64,000 bases of DNA from Acidobacteria bacterium Ga0074141 (GTDB lineage Bacteria > Acidobacteriota > Blastocatellia > Pyrinomonadales > Pyrinomonadaceae), in the NCBI GenBank assembly GCA_001464665.1, contig LNDP01000024.1, positions 682,001 to 746,000 of the forward strand. The letters are read 5' to 3'. Both the position numbers and the translations under genes were made by a program. The notes beneath the pieces were generated by a model. It searched no databases, was not told the DNA's origin, and saw only the letters and a program-made list of their open reading frames with translations. This document shows positions 8,545-18,892 of the stretch, piece by piece. Each line of letters begins with the position of its first letter. Position 1 is the stretch's first letter.

Positions 8545-10341
8545 ATGGCGGCTTCAAAAGGTACAAAGATCGCTCTTGCCATTGGCGCGGGGCTTTTCGT
8601 TCTTCTCATCGTCGGCGTTATCGCGCTGATCCTATTCGCCGATATGCTCAGCCGGCCGAGCGTGCCGAACAACAGCGTGCTCGTGCTTAATGTCTCTGGC
8701 TCATTGCCGGACTACGTCCCCGAGGACGAGCTTGCAAAGGCTCTCGGCATTGGCCAGCAGCAGAGCTTTACCGGTCTCTTGACCCAACTACGCAAGGCAA
8801 AGGTCGATAACCGCGTCGGGGCTGTTCTGCTCAACATAAACTTTCCCGGCATCGGCTGGGCAAAGGCGGATGAACTCCGCGATGCGATCAAGAGCGTTCG
8901 CGAATCTGGAAAGCCGGTCTATGCCTACATGGAAATGGGCACCAACCGCGAGTACTACATCGCGACCGCCGCCGAACGGATTTATCTGCCGCCGCCGGGC
9001 GACCTTTGGGTAAATGGTTTCGCGGCCGAGGCAATGTTCTACAAAGGCTCGCTCGATAAGCTCGGCATCGAGGCCGAGGTGATCCAGATCGGCCCGAAAT
9101 ACAAAAACGCACCCGACCAATACACCCGCAAAGAAATGGGCGAAGGCCAAGCCGAGGTGATCAATGCTGTACTCGATGAATACGTAGCACGCTTCACCGG
9201 AGCGATCGCCGAGTCGCGTAAGAAGTCACCCGAGGACATCGCCGCCCTGATCGACAACGCCCCTTACAACGCCGGCCAGGCAAAGGAACTCGGCCTGATC
9301 GACGACGCCCTTTACCCCGACCAGATGTATGACGAGATCAAGAAACGGCTCGGTTACAAAGATGACGAAAAACTGCGCACCATAAGCGGCGGGCAGTATA
9401 AGGAAGTCCCCTCAGATTCGCTTGGCCTGAACAACGGCGAACGCGTCGCCGTCATCTTTGCGAGCGGTGCGATCAACTCCGGCAAATCGAGCGATGGAAC
9501 GTTTGGCGGGCAGATGGTCGGTTCGGATACCGTCGTCTCGGCGGTAAATGCCGCAGCCGAGGACTCGAGTGTAAAGGCGATCATTCTCCGCGTCGATTCG
9601 CCCGGCGGTTCGGCCCTCGCGTCGGACCTTATGTGGCGGGCGATCGAGAACGCCAAGCTGAAGAAACCGGTCGTCGTCTCAATGGCGGACGTCGCGGCCT
9701 CGGGCGGTTATTACATCTCGACTAACGCCAACAAGATCGTCGCACAGCCTTCGACGATAACGGGCTCGATCGGCGTCTTTGTCGGCAAGCCGGACGTTAG
9801 CGGCCTCTATGAATGGCTCGGCATCACCAATCAATACATTCTCCGCGGCAAGAACTCCGGCATCTTCCGGGCGACCGAAAAGTGGAACCCGGACGAGCGG
9901 AAAAAGATGGAGGACTTTGCCAACAACATCTATTTCAACAACTTTATCCCGAAGGTCGCCGCCGGACGCAATATGAACGCCGAACGGGCCAACGAACTCG
10001 GCCAAGGCCGCGTTTGGACCGGAACTCAGGCAAAGCAGAACGGCCTCATTGACGAATTTGGCGGGCTCGAAAAGGCCATCGATATCGCCAAGGAACTCGC
10101 CGGTTTGCCGGCCGATAAGGACGTAAGGCGGATCGTCTTCCCGGCTCCGACGCCGTTCTTCCAAACGCTCCTGGGTAGCGGTGAGGACGCGACCGTCGAA
10201 TCCGACCAGAAGGCCCAAAGGGCCATAGCCGACGCTCTGCCGAGAGACGCCCGCCGGGCGCTCCGCTACGCCGAAATGTTTGACCGAATGCAGCGAGGCG
10301 AAGCAATGATGCTCCTGCCCTTTGAGTTTGAGATCAAGTAA
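8545..10341 (+). CDS. sppA: Signal peptide peptidase SppA, long (67K) type
   Basis: 598 residues, the length of the long SppA class with two tandem protease-fold halves. A membrane anchor covers residues about 10-33. The N-terminal half carries the catalytic lysine K187 in PKYKNAPD. The C-terminal half carries the nucleophile S386 in VAASGGYYIS, followed by ITGSIGVF. Members are inner-membrane serine/lysine-dyad proteases that degrade cleaved signal peptides. The start follows a T-rich leader with no clear Shine-Dalgarno. The gene is monocistronic, and a stem-loop lies beyond its stop. Confidence 0.93.
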   Translation: MAASKGTKIALAIGAGLFVLLIVGVIALILFADMLSRPSVPNNSVLVLNVSGSLPDYVPEDELAKALGIGQQQSFTGLLTQLRKAKVDNRVGAVLLNINFPGIGWAKADELRDAIKSVRESGKPVYAYMEMGTNREYYIATAAERIYLPPPGDLWVNGFAAEAMFYKGSLDKLGIEAEVIQIGPKYKNAPDQYTRKEMGEGQAEVINAVLDEYVARFTGAIAESRKKSPEDIAALIDNAPYNAGQAKELGLIDDALYPDQMYDEIKKRLGYKDDEKLRTISGGQYKEVPSDSLGLNNGERVAVIFASGAINSGKSSDGTFGGQMVGSDTVVSAVNAAAEDSSVKAIILRVDSPGGSALASDLMWRAIENAKLKKPVVVSMADVAASGGYYISTNANKIVAQPSTITGSIGVFVGKPDVSGLYEWLGITNQYILRGKNSGIFRATEKWNPDERKKMEDFANNIYFNNFIPKVAAGRNMNAERANELGQGRVWTGTQAKQNGLIDEFGGLEKAIDIAKELAGLPADKDVRRIVFPAPTPFFQTLLGSGEDATVESDQKAQRAIADALPRDARRALRYAEMFDRMQRGEAMMLLPFEFEIK

Positions 10342-10365
10342 CTTGGTTTTTGATCTGTGCGATCT

Positions 10366-10400
10366 GTGGTAACTCCCGAAAAACTACCGGGCGTTACCAC
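10366..10400. repeat. Inverted repeat between convergent genes
   Basis: Thirteen-base arms (10366-10378 and 10388-10400) pair with one mismatch around a 9-base loop. The element lies between sppA and the convergent gene at 10458. No T-run follows on either strand, so it is not a standard intrinsic terminator. It is followed by ACCACAGAG-type sequence like that in the repeat at 23077-23217. Confidence 0.5.
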
Positions 10401-10457
10401 AGAAACCACAGAGCAAAGACACAAAACAACGGCCTCGCGACTCGTCGCTCTCAATTT

Positions 10458-11150
10458 CTATTTCAGGTCCTTTCCGTTGATCAAAACACAGCCATCGCAG
10501 CTCGGATTCTCCTCTCCGGGAGGTATCCGCCAAAGCCTTATGCTGCGAAACCCCAATCGAGTTACCCCAAACTGAAATCGCGTTAGATCCATATTGCGAT
10601 ATTTAATGTGCTCAATAAACAATCTGATCCGCTTGTTTCGAAGGTCCGATCTTTCTTTGCGATCGATATAGACCTCGATGAAGGCTGAGTGCGTTGGATT
10701 GTTATGTAGCTCGACAAAGAATGAATCGAGGCGCTCTCGCATATCGTTCGGATCAATATCACCGAACTCGTCCGGGTGTCCCCATGTGATGAGCTGATCG
10801 ATCCGCACTGTCGCACTTGCGAAGTTGGGACAGTCGCTCGGAAGCCCCGTTATCACGACCCGAGCCTTGATCTCTTCGCCTTCATCGTTTCTGGTTGTAC
10901 TGACAACAACCTTCGCTGTCCCTTGTCCTGATTCTATCGATCCCTCCCGATCGCCGACTTGCACCGTCCATTGAAGAACCGCATCGTGCTGAACCGGTGT
11001 GATCGATGCCACAAACACTGCCTTATCGCCGGGCATAACTATTCTCGACGGACCTAGTACCTTGATCTCGGGACATTCGGTATCAACCTGCCCAAAGGAC
11101 TGGGCCGCGAAGGCGAAGGCGAACACCGAAAGAAATACGACGACACGCAT
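10458..11150 (-). CDS. Secreted protein of unknown function
   Basis: 230 residues with a clear signal peptide (residues 1-20, ending SFGQ). Residues about 25-115 look like an immunoglobulin/PKD-type beta domain (MPGDKAVFVASITP, VLQWTVQVGDREG). The second half (residues about 125-230) contains FVELHNNPTHSAFIEVYIDRK and resembles the OmpA-like fold found in many acidobacterial secreted proteins, but no peptidoglycan-binding motif is obvious. Four cysteines could form two disulfides. It is a single gene, convergent with sppA. Function unknown. Confidence 0.7.
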   Translation of the reverse strand: MRVVVFLSVFAFAFAAQSFGQVDTECPEIKVLGPSRIVMPGDKAVFVASITPVQHDAVLQWTVQVGDREGSIESGQGTAKVVVSTTRNDEGEEIKARVVITGLPSDCPNFASATVRIDQLITWGHPDEFGDIDPNDMRERLDSFFVELHNNPTHSAFIEVYIDRKERSDLRNKRIRLFIEHIKYRNMDLTRFQFGVTRLGFRSIRLWRIPPGEENPSCDGCVLINGKDLK

Positions 11151-11494
11151 ACGATTTTATTACTATATTCACGGGCGGCCGTTAAGTCCATCATTTTTTC
11201 GCGGGAAGACTTTGGAACGGGAGCGGTTGTCTTTGGGACCTTTGTGCAACCCTTTGCGAGCTTTGTGTTTAAGAATGATTCAAACGCAAAGCTCGCAGAT
11301 TTTCTGCACAAAGAGCCCGAAGCGGAGATTCAACATGCCGCAGTCGGCAGATTCGTCCGGACTTGAGATTCCTGTTTTGTTTTCAGCCCGCCTTTCGCCT
11401 ATAATCCGCCTGCGCTCGGCTGAATCTTGCGGGCATTGCAATTATCCTCTCAACCGTATTAGTTCTTTCAATCCAAGCAGAAAGGAGATAACAA
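11151..11494. other. Intergenic region with a 16-bp inverted repeat
   Basis: No coding frame here has a ribosome site or family likeness. It holds the divergent promoters of the genes at 11150 (minus) and 11495 (plus) and a hairpin at 11255-11297. A good AAGGAG site lies just before 11495. Confidence 0.6.
11255..11297. repeat. Sixteen-base-pair inverted repeat
   Basis: TGCGAGCTTTGTGTTT (11255-11270) pairs with 11282-11297 with one mismatch around an 11-base loop. It lies in the divergent intergenic region, about 200 bases before the next plus-strand gene. There is no T-run, so it is a structured repeat or operator rather than a terminator. Confidence 0.5.
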
Positions 11495-11929
11495 ATGGTA
11501 AGGATCATTCTCGGAGTCGTGGCGGGGTTCATCGCCTGGTCGATACTTTGGGTCGGAGGCGAAGAGGTTCTCAGAATGCTCTCGCCTGGCTGGTACGGAA
11601 CCCATCAACTTGAAGCCGAAAAAGCAATGTTCAATCAGAGCGAATTCACCTCGGACACGACCATACTGATGATCAGTCTCATTCGGAGTATCATCACGTC
11701 GATCGTTTCGGGTTATCTGGCGGCGGTAATTGCCGGCGAGAATAACCGGACGGCGTTGATCCTGGGTGTTTTGCTGCTGGCTTTTGGGTTGATGGTACAG
11801 GTCATGGCGTGGAACTACATGCCGGTCTGGTACCACGCGGTCTTCTTGCTTCTGCTCGTTCCGATGACGCTGCTTGGGGCAAAGCTGAAGACACTTCCGG
11901 CAGCCGCACCGCCGCCGGCAGAGGCCTAG
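11495..11929 (+). CDS. Small integral membrane protein of unknown function
   Basis: 144 residues with four hydrophobic segments (about residues 2-22, 58-80, 86-106, 112-132). The loop between the first two holds WVGGEEVLRMLSPGWYGTH. The C-terminus is Ala/Pro-rich. The start has a strong AAGGAG Shine-Dalgarno 7 bases upstream. Its stop overlaps by 4 bases the stop of the convergent YkgJ-type gene. I recognise no named family; it could be an uncharacterised four-helix membrane protein. Confidence 0.7.
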   Translation: MVRIILGVVAGFIAWSILWVGGEEVLRMLSPGWYGTHQLEAEKAMFNQSEFTSDTTILMISLIRSIITSIVSGYLAAVIAGENNRTALILGVLLLAFGLMVQVMAWNYMPVWYHAVFLLLLVPMTLLGAKLKTLPAAAPPPAEA

Positions 11930-12441
11930 CGGTAGGTTTCGAGCGCAAGCGGAATCGGCAAAGCGGCGGAGTTCCGTCCGTATGCACGGCGTTCGAGCTT
12001 GAGCACCTCGTGCTCTTCGGCCGCAAGCAATTCATCGGGCGGCAGGTGCTCCGGCCGCTCGTAGCAGGCATGGACAATGCACGGAAGAGGCTTGGCCTTC
12101 CCGTGAACCAGACAACCCATATCGCCTTCAAATAGCGGGCAGGCAAACTTCGCCTCTGCCCGCTTTTCATTTTTGAGAAGCTCGGCCGATCGTTTTATGC
12201 GTTCGGCGGCCCGTTCACGGACTTCGTCCGGCAGCTCGCCGAGCGCGGCATTGATCGCCCGGGCCTCAAGCCGCGTGATGCGGACATTTACAAAATGCAC
12301 GTCCGTGCAGCACGAGCCCTTTACCTCACAGGTCTCGCAGCTCTTCGCCGCGTGCTCGAACCGCTCGCCGATCTCAGCCGCAAAGTCGGCCTTTCTGCGG
12401 TTCGCAAGTTCGATCGCCTTTTGTTCTGAGATAAGCTTCAT
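11926..12441 (-). CDS. YkgJ-like cysteine-cluster protein (putative Zn/Fe-binding)
   Basis: 171 residues. The cysteine pattern CETCEVKGSCC near residues 37-47, then FACPLFEGDMGCLVHGKAKP and CIVHACYERP, matches the zinc/iron-chelating YkgJ family (PF03692). Members bind metal through clustered cysteines; the biological role is unclear. The C-terminal 40 residues are variable. Convergent with the membrane-protein gene, the two stops overlap by 4 bases. No catalytic function can be assigned. Confidence 0.78.
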   Translation of the reverse strand: MKLISEQKAIELANRRKADFAAEIGERFEHAAKSCETCEVKGSCCTDVHFVNVRITRLEARAINAALGELPDEVRERAAERIKRSAELLKNEKRAEAKFACPLFEGDMGCLVHGKAKPLPCIVHACYERPEHLPPDELLAAEEHEVLKLERRAYGRNSAALPIPLALETYR

Positions 12442-12566
12442 CGCCCTGCCGAACCTTCACCCGGCATAACGCCGAGTAATTCACATCCTGTTTTCATAAT
12501 GTTAAGCTAATGATTTTCGCGTGCCGCCCGCGTACGCGCTCCATCAAACTTAAGGATCCGAAAACC

Positions 12567-13580
12567 ATGATTTCCCCAAAGATCATCGCAGCCCTCGTGC
12601 TTTTTTCCCTATTCGCGGCCGAGATTCACGCCACCGTGGGTGACGAGGTAAAGCTCAAAAATGGCGACCGCCTGACCGGCAAGGTCATCTCCCGCGAAGG
12701 CGAGACGATCACGCTTGAGACCGATTATGCAGGCAAGGTCACCATCGACGCAAAGTTCGTCGATTCGGTCACCGTCGCTGAGGAAAAACCCGCCGAAGCC
12801 GAAACTGCCGCAAAAGCAGATGCCAAGCCCGAGCCGAAACCGGTCGCTGAGCCCGAACCGGCCGAACTAAAAGAAGAACCGCGGCTCTTCGGCGGCGAGA
12901 TGTACGGCCTCTTCACCGGCTGGCAAGGCAATGCCAGCGTCGGGTTCAATTTCACGACCGGCAATTCGCGAACAAGCCAGATGACCACCGGCCTGCGGGC
13001 CACGAAGACCGGAACTAAGGACAAACTGACCGTTTACTCGCGGAGCCTCTGGAACAGCAACCGCAATGCAAGCGCAAGCACGACGCAAAATGCCGTTTGG
13101 GGCGGCGCCCGCTATGACCGGCGGTTGAGCGACCGGACCTTCGGGTTCGTTTCTTATGATTTCGAACGCGACCGGCCGCGGAAACTATATTTCCGCTCGG
13201 TACCGGGCGGCGGGATCGGCCACCACCTCGTCAAGAACGACCGGACCGAGCTTGACGTCCTCGTCGGCGGCGGCTGGAACCGTACATGGCAGGTCGGCCC
13301 GAATACCGACACACCCGAAGCGCTCGCCGGCAATACGCTCAAGCACCGCTTCAACGGCAAGCTTCGGCTTCAGCAGGCGTTCAGCTTTTATCAGAACGTG
13401 ACCGACCGCAACGAGTTTCGCTTTATCTTCGACTCGAATATGACGGTCGATATAACCAAGAATATCGGCTGGCAGTTCACGGTCGGCAACCGTTACAACA
13501 ACGACCCGACCGGGACGTCGAAACGCAACGATTTCTTTTTCACGACCGGAATGCGCTGGAACTTTGGCAAGAAGAACTAA
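12567..13580 (+). CDS. DUF481 outer-membrane beta-barrel protein with N-terminal SH3-like domain
   Basis: 337 residues from the ATG at 12567, chosen because the signal peptide (ending AEIHA) begins there; an upstream in-frame ATG at 12510 adds only a basic non-signal stretch. Residues about 22-70 are a small beta domain (KLKNGDRLTGKVISREGETI) typical of acidobacterial DUF481 proteins. Residues 72-105 form a charged Ala/Glu/Pro/Lys linker. From about 110 onward is a DUF481 barrel with alternating strands (SVGFNFTTGNSRTSQ), ending MRWNFGKKN. Known DUF481 proteins (YdiY-like) are outer-membrane proteins of uncertain role, and some respond to acid. Confidence 0.82.
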   Translation: MISPKIIAALVLFSLFAAEIHATVGDEVKLKNGDRLTGKVISREGETITLETDYAGKVTIDAKFVDSVTVAEEKPAEAETAAKADAKPEPKPVAEPEPAELKEEPRLFGGEMYGLFTGWQGNASVGFNFTTGNSRTSQMTTGLRATKTGTKDKLTVYSRSLWNSNRNASASTTQNAVWGGARYDRRLSDRTFGFVSYDFERDRPRKLYFRSVPGGGIGHHLVKNDRTELDVLVGGGWNRTWQVGPNTDTPEALAGNTLKHRFNGKLRLQQAFSFYQNVTDRNEFRFIFDSNMTVDITKNIGWQFTVGNRYNNDPTGTSKRNDFFFTTGMRWNFGKKN

Positions 13581-13665
13581 CGGCCCGGGCGAATCCGCTC
13601 GCCTCCTCGCGTGCGAACTTCGATGCGGTTGTTGTATCTTTTAGATAAGAGGAGTTCAGATCAAT

Positions 13666-14124
13666 ATGCTTAAAGAAGGCGATAAAGCGCCCGCGTTCAA
13701 GGGCAAGAATCAGGACGGCAAGGCCGTCAAGCTCGCAGATTTCAAGGGCAAGAAGCTCGCACTTTATTTTTACCCGAAGGACGACACGCCCGGCTGCACC
13801 AAGCAGGCATGCTCGCTCCGCGATGGGATCGCGGAACTGAAGAAGGCCGGTATCGAGGTCGTTGGTGTCTCGATCGACGACGAAAAGTCACACCAGAAAT
13901 TCATTGCAAAATACGAACTTCCGTTCGACCTGCTCGCCGATACGGACAAGTCGATCGTCGAGGCATTCGGCGTTTGGCGCGAGAAAAGCATGTACGGAAA
14001 AAAGTACATGGGGACGCACCGCAAGACATTTTTGATCGATGAGAAAGGCAAGATCGTCAAGATATTTGATAAGGTAAAGGTTAGCGAACATGCCGATGAG
14101 GTACTCGCCGCCTTTGGGAAATAA
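13666..14124 (+). CDS. bcp: Thioredoxin-dependent thiol peroxidase (Bcp/PrxQ)
   Basis: 152 residues, usual for the family. The peroxidatic C44 and resolving C49 lie in [15 protein letters not shown], the five-residue spacing of PrxQ enzymes that form an intramolecular disulfide. The remaining thioredoxin fold is complete ([23 protein letters not shown]). It reduces hydrogen and organic peroxides in the cytoplasm using thioredoxin. The start has a GAGG-type site (AGAGGAG 12 bases upstream). The next gene, a rhodanese lipoprotein with an in-frame UGA, begins 6 bases past its stop, so the two are almost certainly co-transcribed. The perR-katG pair is 750 bases further on. Confidence 0.95.
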   Translation: MLKEGDKAPAFKGKNQDGKAVKLADFKGKKLALYFYPKDDTPGCTKQACSLRDGIAELKKAGIEVVGVSIDDEKSHQKFIAKYELPFDLLADTDKSIVEAFGVWREKSMYGKKYMGTHRKTFLIDEKGKIVKIFDKVKVSEHADEVLAAFGK

Positions 14125-14130
14125 TTGCTT

Positions 14131-14649
14131 ATGAAAATAAAAAGACTTGGACTTTTGACCGCACTCGCCGCGACCGGCCTGTTTGCGGCGGCCTGCGCCG
14201 AAACGGGCACGAACACCGCCCGCAACGCGTCGCCCGCTGTTAACGCATCGCCGGCCGCGAATACGAACACAAAGCCCGTTGCTCCGGCCGCACCTGCAAC
14301 GGCCCGTAACATTCCTTTCCCTGACGTTGAGCGGATCCCGCTCGCCGAAGCCAAGAAAGCCTTCGACGACGGCTCGGCCGTTTTCGTCGATACGCACTCG
14401 GCTGCCAGCTTTGAGGTGCAGCATGTTAAGGGTGCGATCAACATTCCGCCCGACCAGATCGCCAAGGCGGATTCGCTACCGAAAGGCAAAAAGATAATTG
14501 CCTACTGTTCCTGACCGGCCGAAAATTCAAGTGCCGGTCTGGTACACGAACTGAAGAAAAAAGGATTCACCAACGCTTATGCACTTCTCGGCGGAACCGC
14601 CGCCTGGCGAGAGGCCGGCTTCCCGATGGAAGGCAAAGGGGCGAACTGA
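14131..14649 (+). CDS. Rhodanese-domain lipoprotein, candidate selenoprotein (in-frame UGA at 14512-14514)
   Basis: 172 residues if UGA is read as selenocysteine (residue 128); 127 residues if it is a stop. The N-terminus has a signal peptide with lipobox-like FAAAC, an Ala/Asn/Thr/Pro-rich linker (residues about 22-60), then a rhodanese domain with AVFVDTHSAASFEVQHVKGAINIP. The active-site loop reads Y-C126-S-U128-P-A-E followed by SSA. In rhodaneses the first Cys is catalytic, and many relatives have C-x-C here, so UGA replaces the second Cys. After UGA the frame stays open for 44 codons with normal rhodanese sequence (FTNAYALLGGTAAWREAGFP) to TGA at 14647. The alternative start TTG at 14125 abuts the bcp stop. 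A SECIS-like hairpin follows the UGA. A nonsense mutation or sequencing error is the main alternative. Confidence 0.72.
14526..14550 (+). promoter_or_regulatory. SECIS-like hairpin downstream of the in-frame UGA
   Basis: Upper stem GUGCC (14531-14535) pairs with GGUAC (14541-14545) around the loop GGUCU (14536-14540). After a 2x2 internal loop, UUC (14526-14528) pairs with GAA (14548-14550). The loop starts 22 bases after the UGA and has G in its first two positions, which fits the known bacterial SECIS rules (loop 16-37 bases past UGA). The loop resembles that of E. coli fdhF. A competing 7-bp stem (14513-14519 with 14533-14539) can also form. The structure is read by eye, not folded. Confidence 0.6.
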
Positions 14650-14666
14650 TCGACAACTGAACAAAT

Positions 14667-14710
14667 AAAAAGCCGGCCGCGGAATTTAATTTCCGGGCCG
14701 GCTTTTCTTT
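14667..14710. terminator. Strong intrinsic terminator after the bcp-rhodanese pair
   Basis: AGCCGGCC (14671-14678) pairs with GGCCGGCT, and after a one-base bulge CGGAA pairs with TTCCG. A T-rich run follows at 14703-14710, and A-rich sequence on the other side would let it act on both strands. It lies 18-20 bases past the second TGA at 14649, not behind the internal UGA, so the whole extended frame lies within the transcript. Confidence 0.9.
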
Positions 14711-14819
14711 ATCCAAAAACTCCCATCGAGGCTATTCGTCCCTACATTCATACACGGATTTTGCCCGAGAAGTTCCCTGCGTCATCCCGATGCGGTAGAG
14801 AATCCATCGCCCACGTCAT

Positions 14820-14850
14820 TTGACACAAATTATAAATAGAATTATTCTAA
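14820..14850 (+). promoter_or_regulatory. perR promoter with overlapping Per box
   Basis: -35 TTGACA (14820-14825), a 17-base spacer and -10 TATTCT (14843-14848). A near-perfect palindrome, ATAGAATTATTCTAA (14836-14850), covers the -10. It matches the known Per box consensus TTATAATNATTATAA at most positions. PerR bound here would block its own promoter and the katG gene behind it, with release on peroxide. Confidence 0.75.
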
Positions 14851-14874
14851 GTCGAAATTGCAATACGTCCCCGC

Positions 14875-17587
<2,713 letters not shown>

Positions 17588-17610
17588 TCGAAATCGATAG
17601 GAAGTTGAGG

Positions 17611-17645
17611 AAGGCGGTTCGCTTGCGGGCCGCCTTTCTTTTTTA
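17611..17645 (+). terminator. Intrinsic terminator after katG
   Basis: AAGGCGG (17611-17617) pairs with CCGCCTT (17630-17636) around a 12-base loop, followed by a T-rich run to 17644. It begins 23 bases after the katG stop and ends at the convergent gene at 17648. Confidence 0.85.
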
Positions 17646-17647
17646 GC

Positions 17648-18136
17648 TCAGCCCCAGCGGAAGACGCGCTTCATTGCGGGCAGCATTCTGTGGTCGGCGA
17701 CGACACTGCGGAAAAACTCTTCGTGCTCGACCTCGACCCGGGCCATGTCGATAAGGTCATCCACGCAGTCGTCCATTCCAAGTTCCTGTGCGAACTCCGC
17801 GGCGTCCTCGTATTCGATCGAGTTTTTACTTTCGAGCCGGCCGGCGAAATACATCGGCATGAACCAGCCCGATACGTGACAGGTCACGCCCAGCGTGCGG
17901 CCGATCGTCCAGAAGATCTTTTCGCGCGTCGGTTTGGGCTTCGCCCGGAGCTTCTCAAGCCACTCGCCAACGCGGCGGCGATGGTCCCATTCCTCTTCCT
18001 CGATCCGCTTGATCTGTTCCCTTTCGGGCCCGTCCTTGAGCGACTTCCAATGCCCGCGATAGGCATAAGCGGCCGCCACCTCGCCCGAATAGGCGTTCTG
18101 CAGAATGCGGATGAGACGTGCTTTTGAATCGCTCAT
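17648..18136 (-). CDS. Ferritin-like di-iron protein (COQ7/rubrerythrin-like)
   Basis: 162 residues, all helical. Helices carry E19 (NAYSGEVAAAYAYRGHW), an EEEEWDHRRRVGEW segment with the E-x2-H pattern, and a last pair EVEHEEFFRSV. This is the four-helix di-iron pattern of rubrerythrin and of the quinone hydroxylase COQ7. A hydrophobic middle region (VTCHVSGWFMPMYFAGRL) resembles COQ7, which associates with membranes. Placement opposite katG suggests a part in iron or peroxide handling, but quinone hydroxylation cannot be excluded. The stop is shared with the terminator region of katG. Confidence 0.7.
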   Translation of the reverse strand: MSDSKARLIRILQNAYSGEVAAAYAYRGHWKSLKDGPEREQIKRIEEEEWDHRRRVGEWLEKLRAKPKPTREKIFWTIGRTLGVTCHVSGWFMPMYFAGRLESKNSIEYEDAAEFAQELGMDDCVDDLIDMARVEVEHEEFFRSVVADHRMLPAMKRVFRWG

Positions 18137-18283
18137 TCAGCTACTTTTTCGAAACCGGAAGTTGATGCCGCCACGTCGCGGGAAAAAGTTAACGAGCACT
18201 ATACTTATTCCTAAGTATACGCGATTGCCATTTAATGACTAAAAACTCTATTTGCTGAAATCTCTTGCGGCAAATGCGAGCGC

Positions 18284-18310
18284 AAAAATAGCGGCCCGGT
18301 AAGGCCGCCA
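18284..18310 (-). terminator. Intrinsic terminator of the gene at 18335
   Basis: On the minus strand GCGGCC (18303-18308) pairs with GGCCGC (18291-18296) across a 6-base loop, followed by TATTTTTG. It lies 25 bases past the stop codon. Confidence 0.75.
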
Positions 18311-18334
18311 TTTCTTTGTAAGATTTCTACCCGA

Positions 18335-18799
18335 TTATTCGAAACTGAGATTCTCGGTCTTTACGACCTTCCATCGCGGTGCAGAAGCTGCGGCAAACTG
18401 CGTGTTCGCGTTTCCCGTTGGCTTTGTGTTGTTCGGCGATCCGCAATCGGGACGTGGCGGCGGGACGTTATAACCGATAACTACGGTGTCGAATTTTGCC
18501 TGCTCGGCGGTTTGTATAGGAGTCCGTTCAGCCACCGAACGCCGCGCCTTTCTTGAGTTATTGAAGGTGGCTCGCTCACTCGGCCTGACGCTTACTCGCT
18601 CGGGCTCCGGAGCACTCTCCGGCGGAGTTCCATCACCGAGCCTCGTTTCTTCCTGTTGAACCGCCGCGGGGAGTGCGTTAGACAGAGCAGGGCGCAACTG
18701 TGCCACCTGCTTTTCGGCAGGCTGCTGCATTTGCAGATACAACATCAAAGCAAACTGCAGAACTCCAATTGTGACGATACCCAAAATCAGCTTGTACAT
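18335..18799 (-). CDS. Small membrane-anchored protein of unknown function
   Basis: 154 residues. One hydrophobic helix (residues 2-21) is followed by a low-complexity, proline-, serine- and charge-rich tail of about 130 residues with no recognisable domain. The tail is probably periplasmic. One cysteine occurs (PDCGSPNN). The gene has its own terminator and an AT-rich upstream region. Function unknown. Confidence 0.6.
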   Translation of the reverse strand: MYKLILGIVTIGVLQFALMLYLQMQQPAEKQVAQLRPALSNALPAAVQQEETRLGDGTPPESAPEPERVSVRPSERATFNNSRKARRSVAERTPIQTAEQAKFDTVVIGYNVPPPRPDCGSPNNTKPTGNANTQFAAASAPRWKVVKTENLSFE

Positions 18800-18892
18800 C
18801 TTGTTACCCCGTGCCGTCTTAAAGTATGTTCAACACTGTTAGTATAACAAACCGGGTGAAAGGTTGCACAATAAAACTGCGAAAAAGTTCGC

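Noticed and set aside
11151-11494. Short plus-strand frame beginning near 10999 and running to 11613
   Set aside because: No start signal, composition typical of non-coding sequence, and it overlaps the well-supported gene at 11495 in another frame.
14512-14514. Interpreting the UGA as a simple gene end, with the downstream frame as chance
   Set aside because: The 44 codons after the UGA continue the rhodanese fold residue for residue and the terminator lies after the second TGA, so chance is not credible; a recent nonsense mutation or read error remains possible.
14513-14539. A 7-bp GC-rich stem starting at the UGA as the SECIS
   Set aside because: Its loop is 13 bases with the GU near the 3' side; the alternative hairpin with loop GGUCU fits known bacterial rules better. 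The two are mutually exclusive and should be tested by folding.
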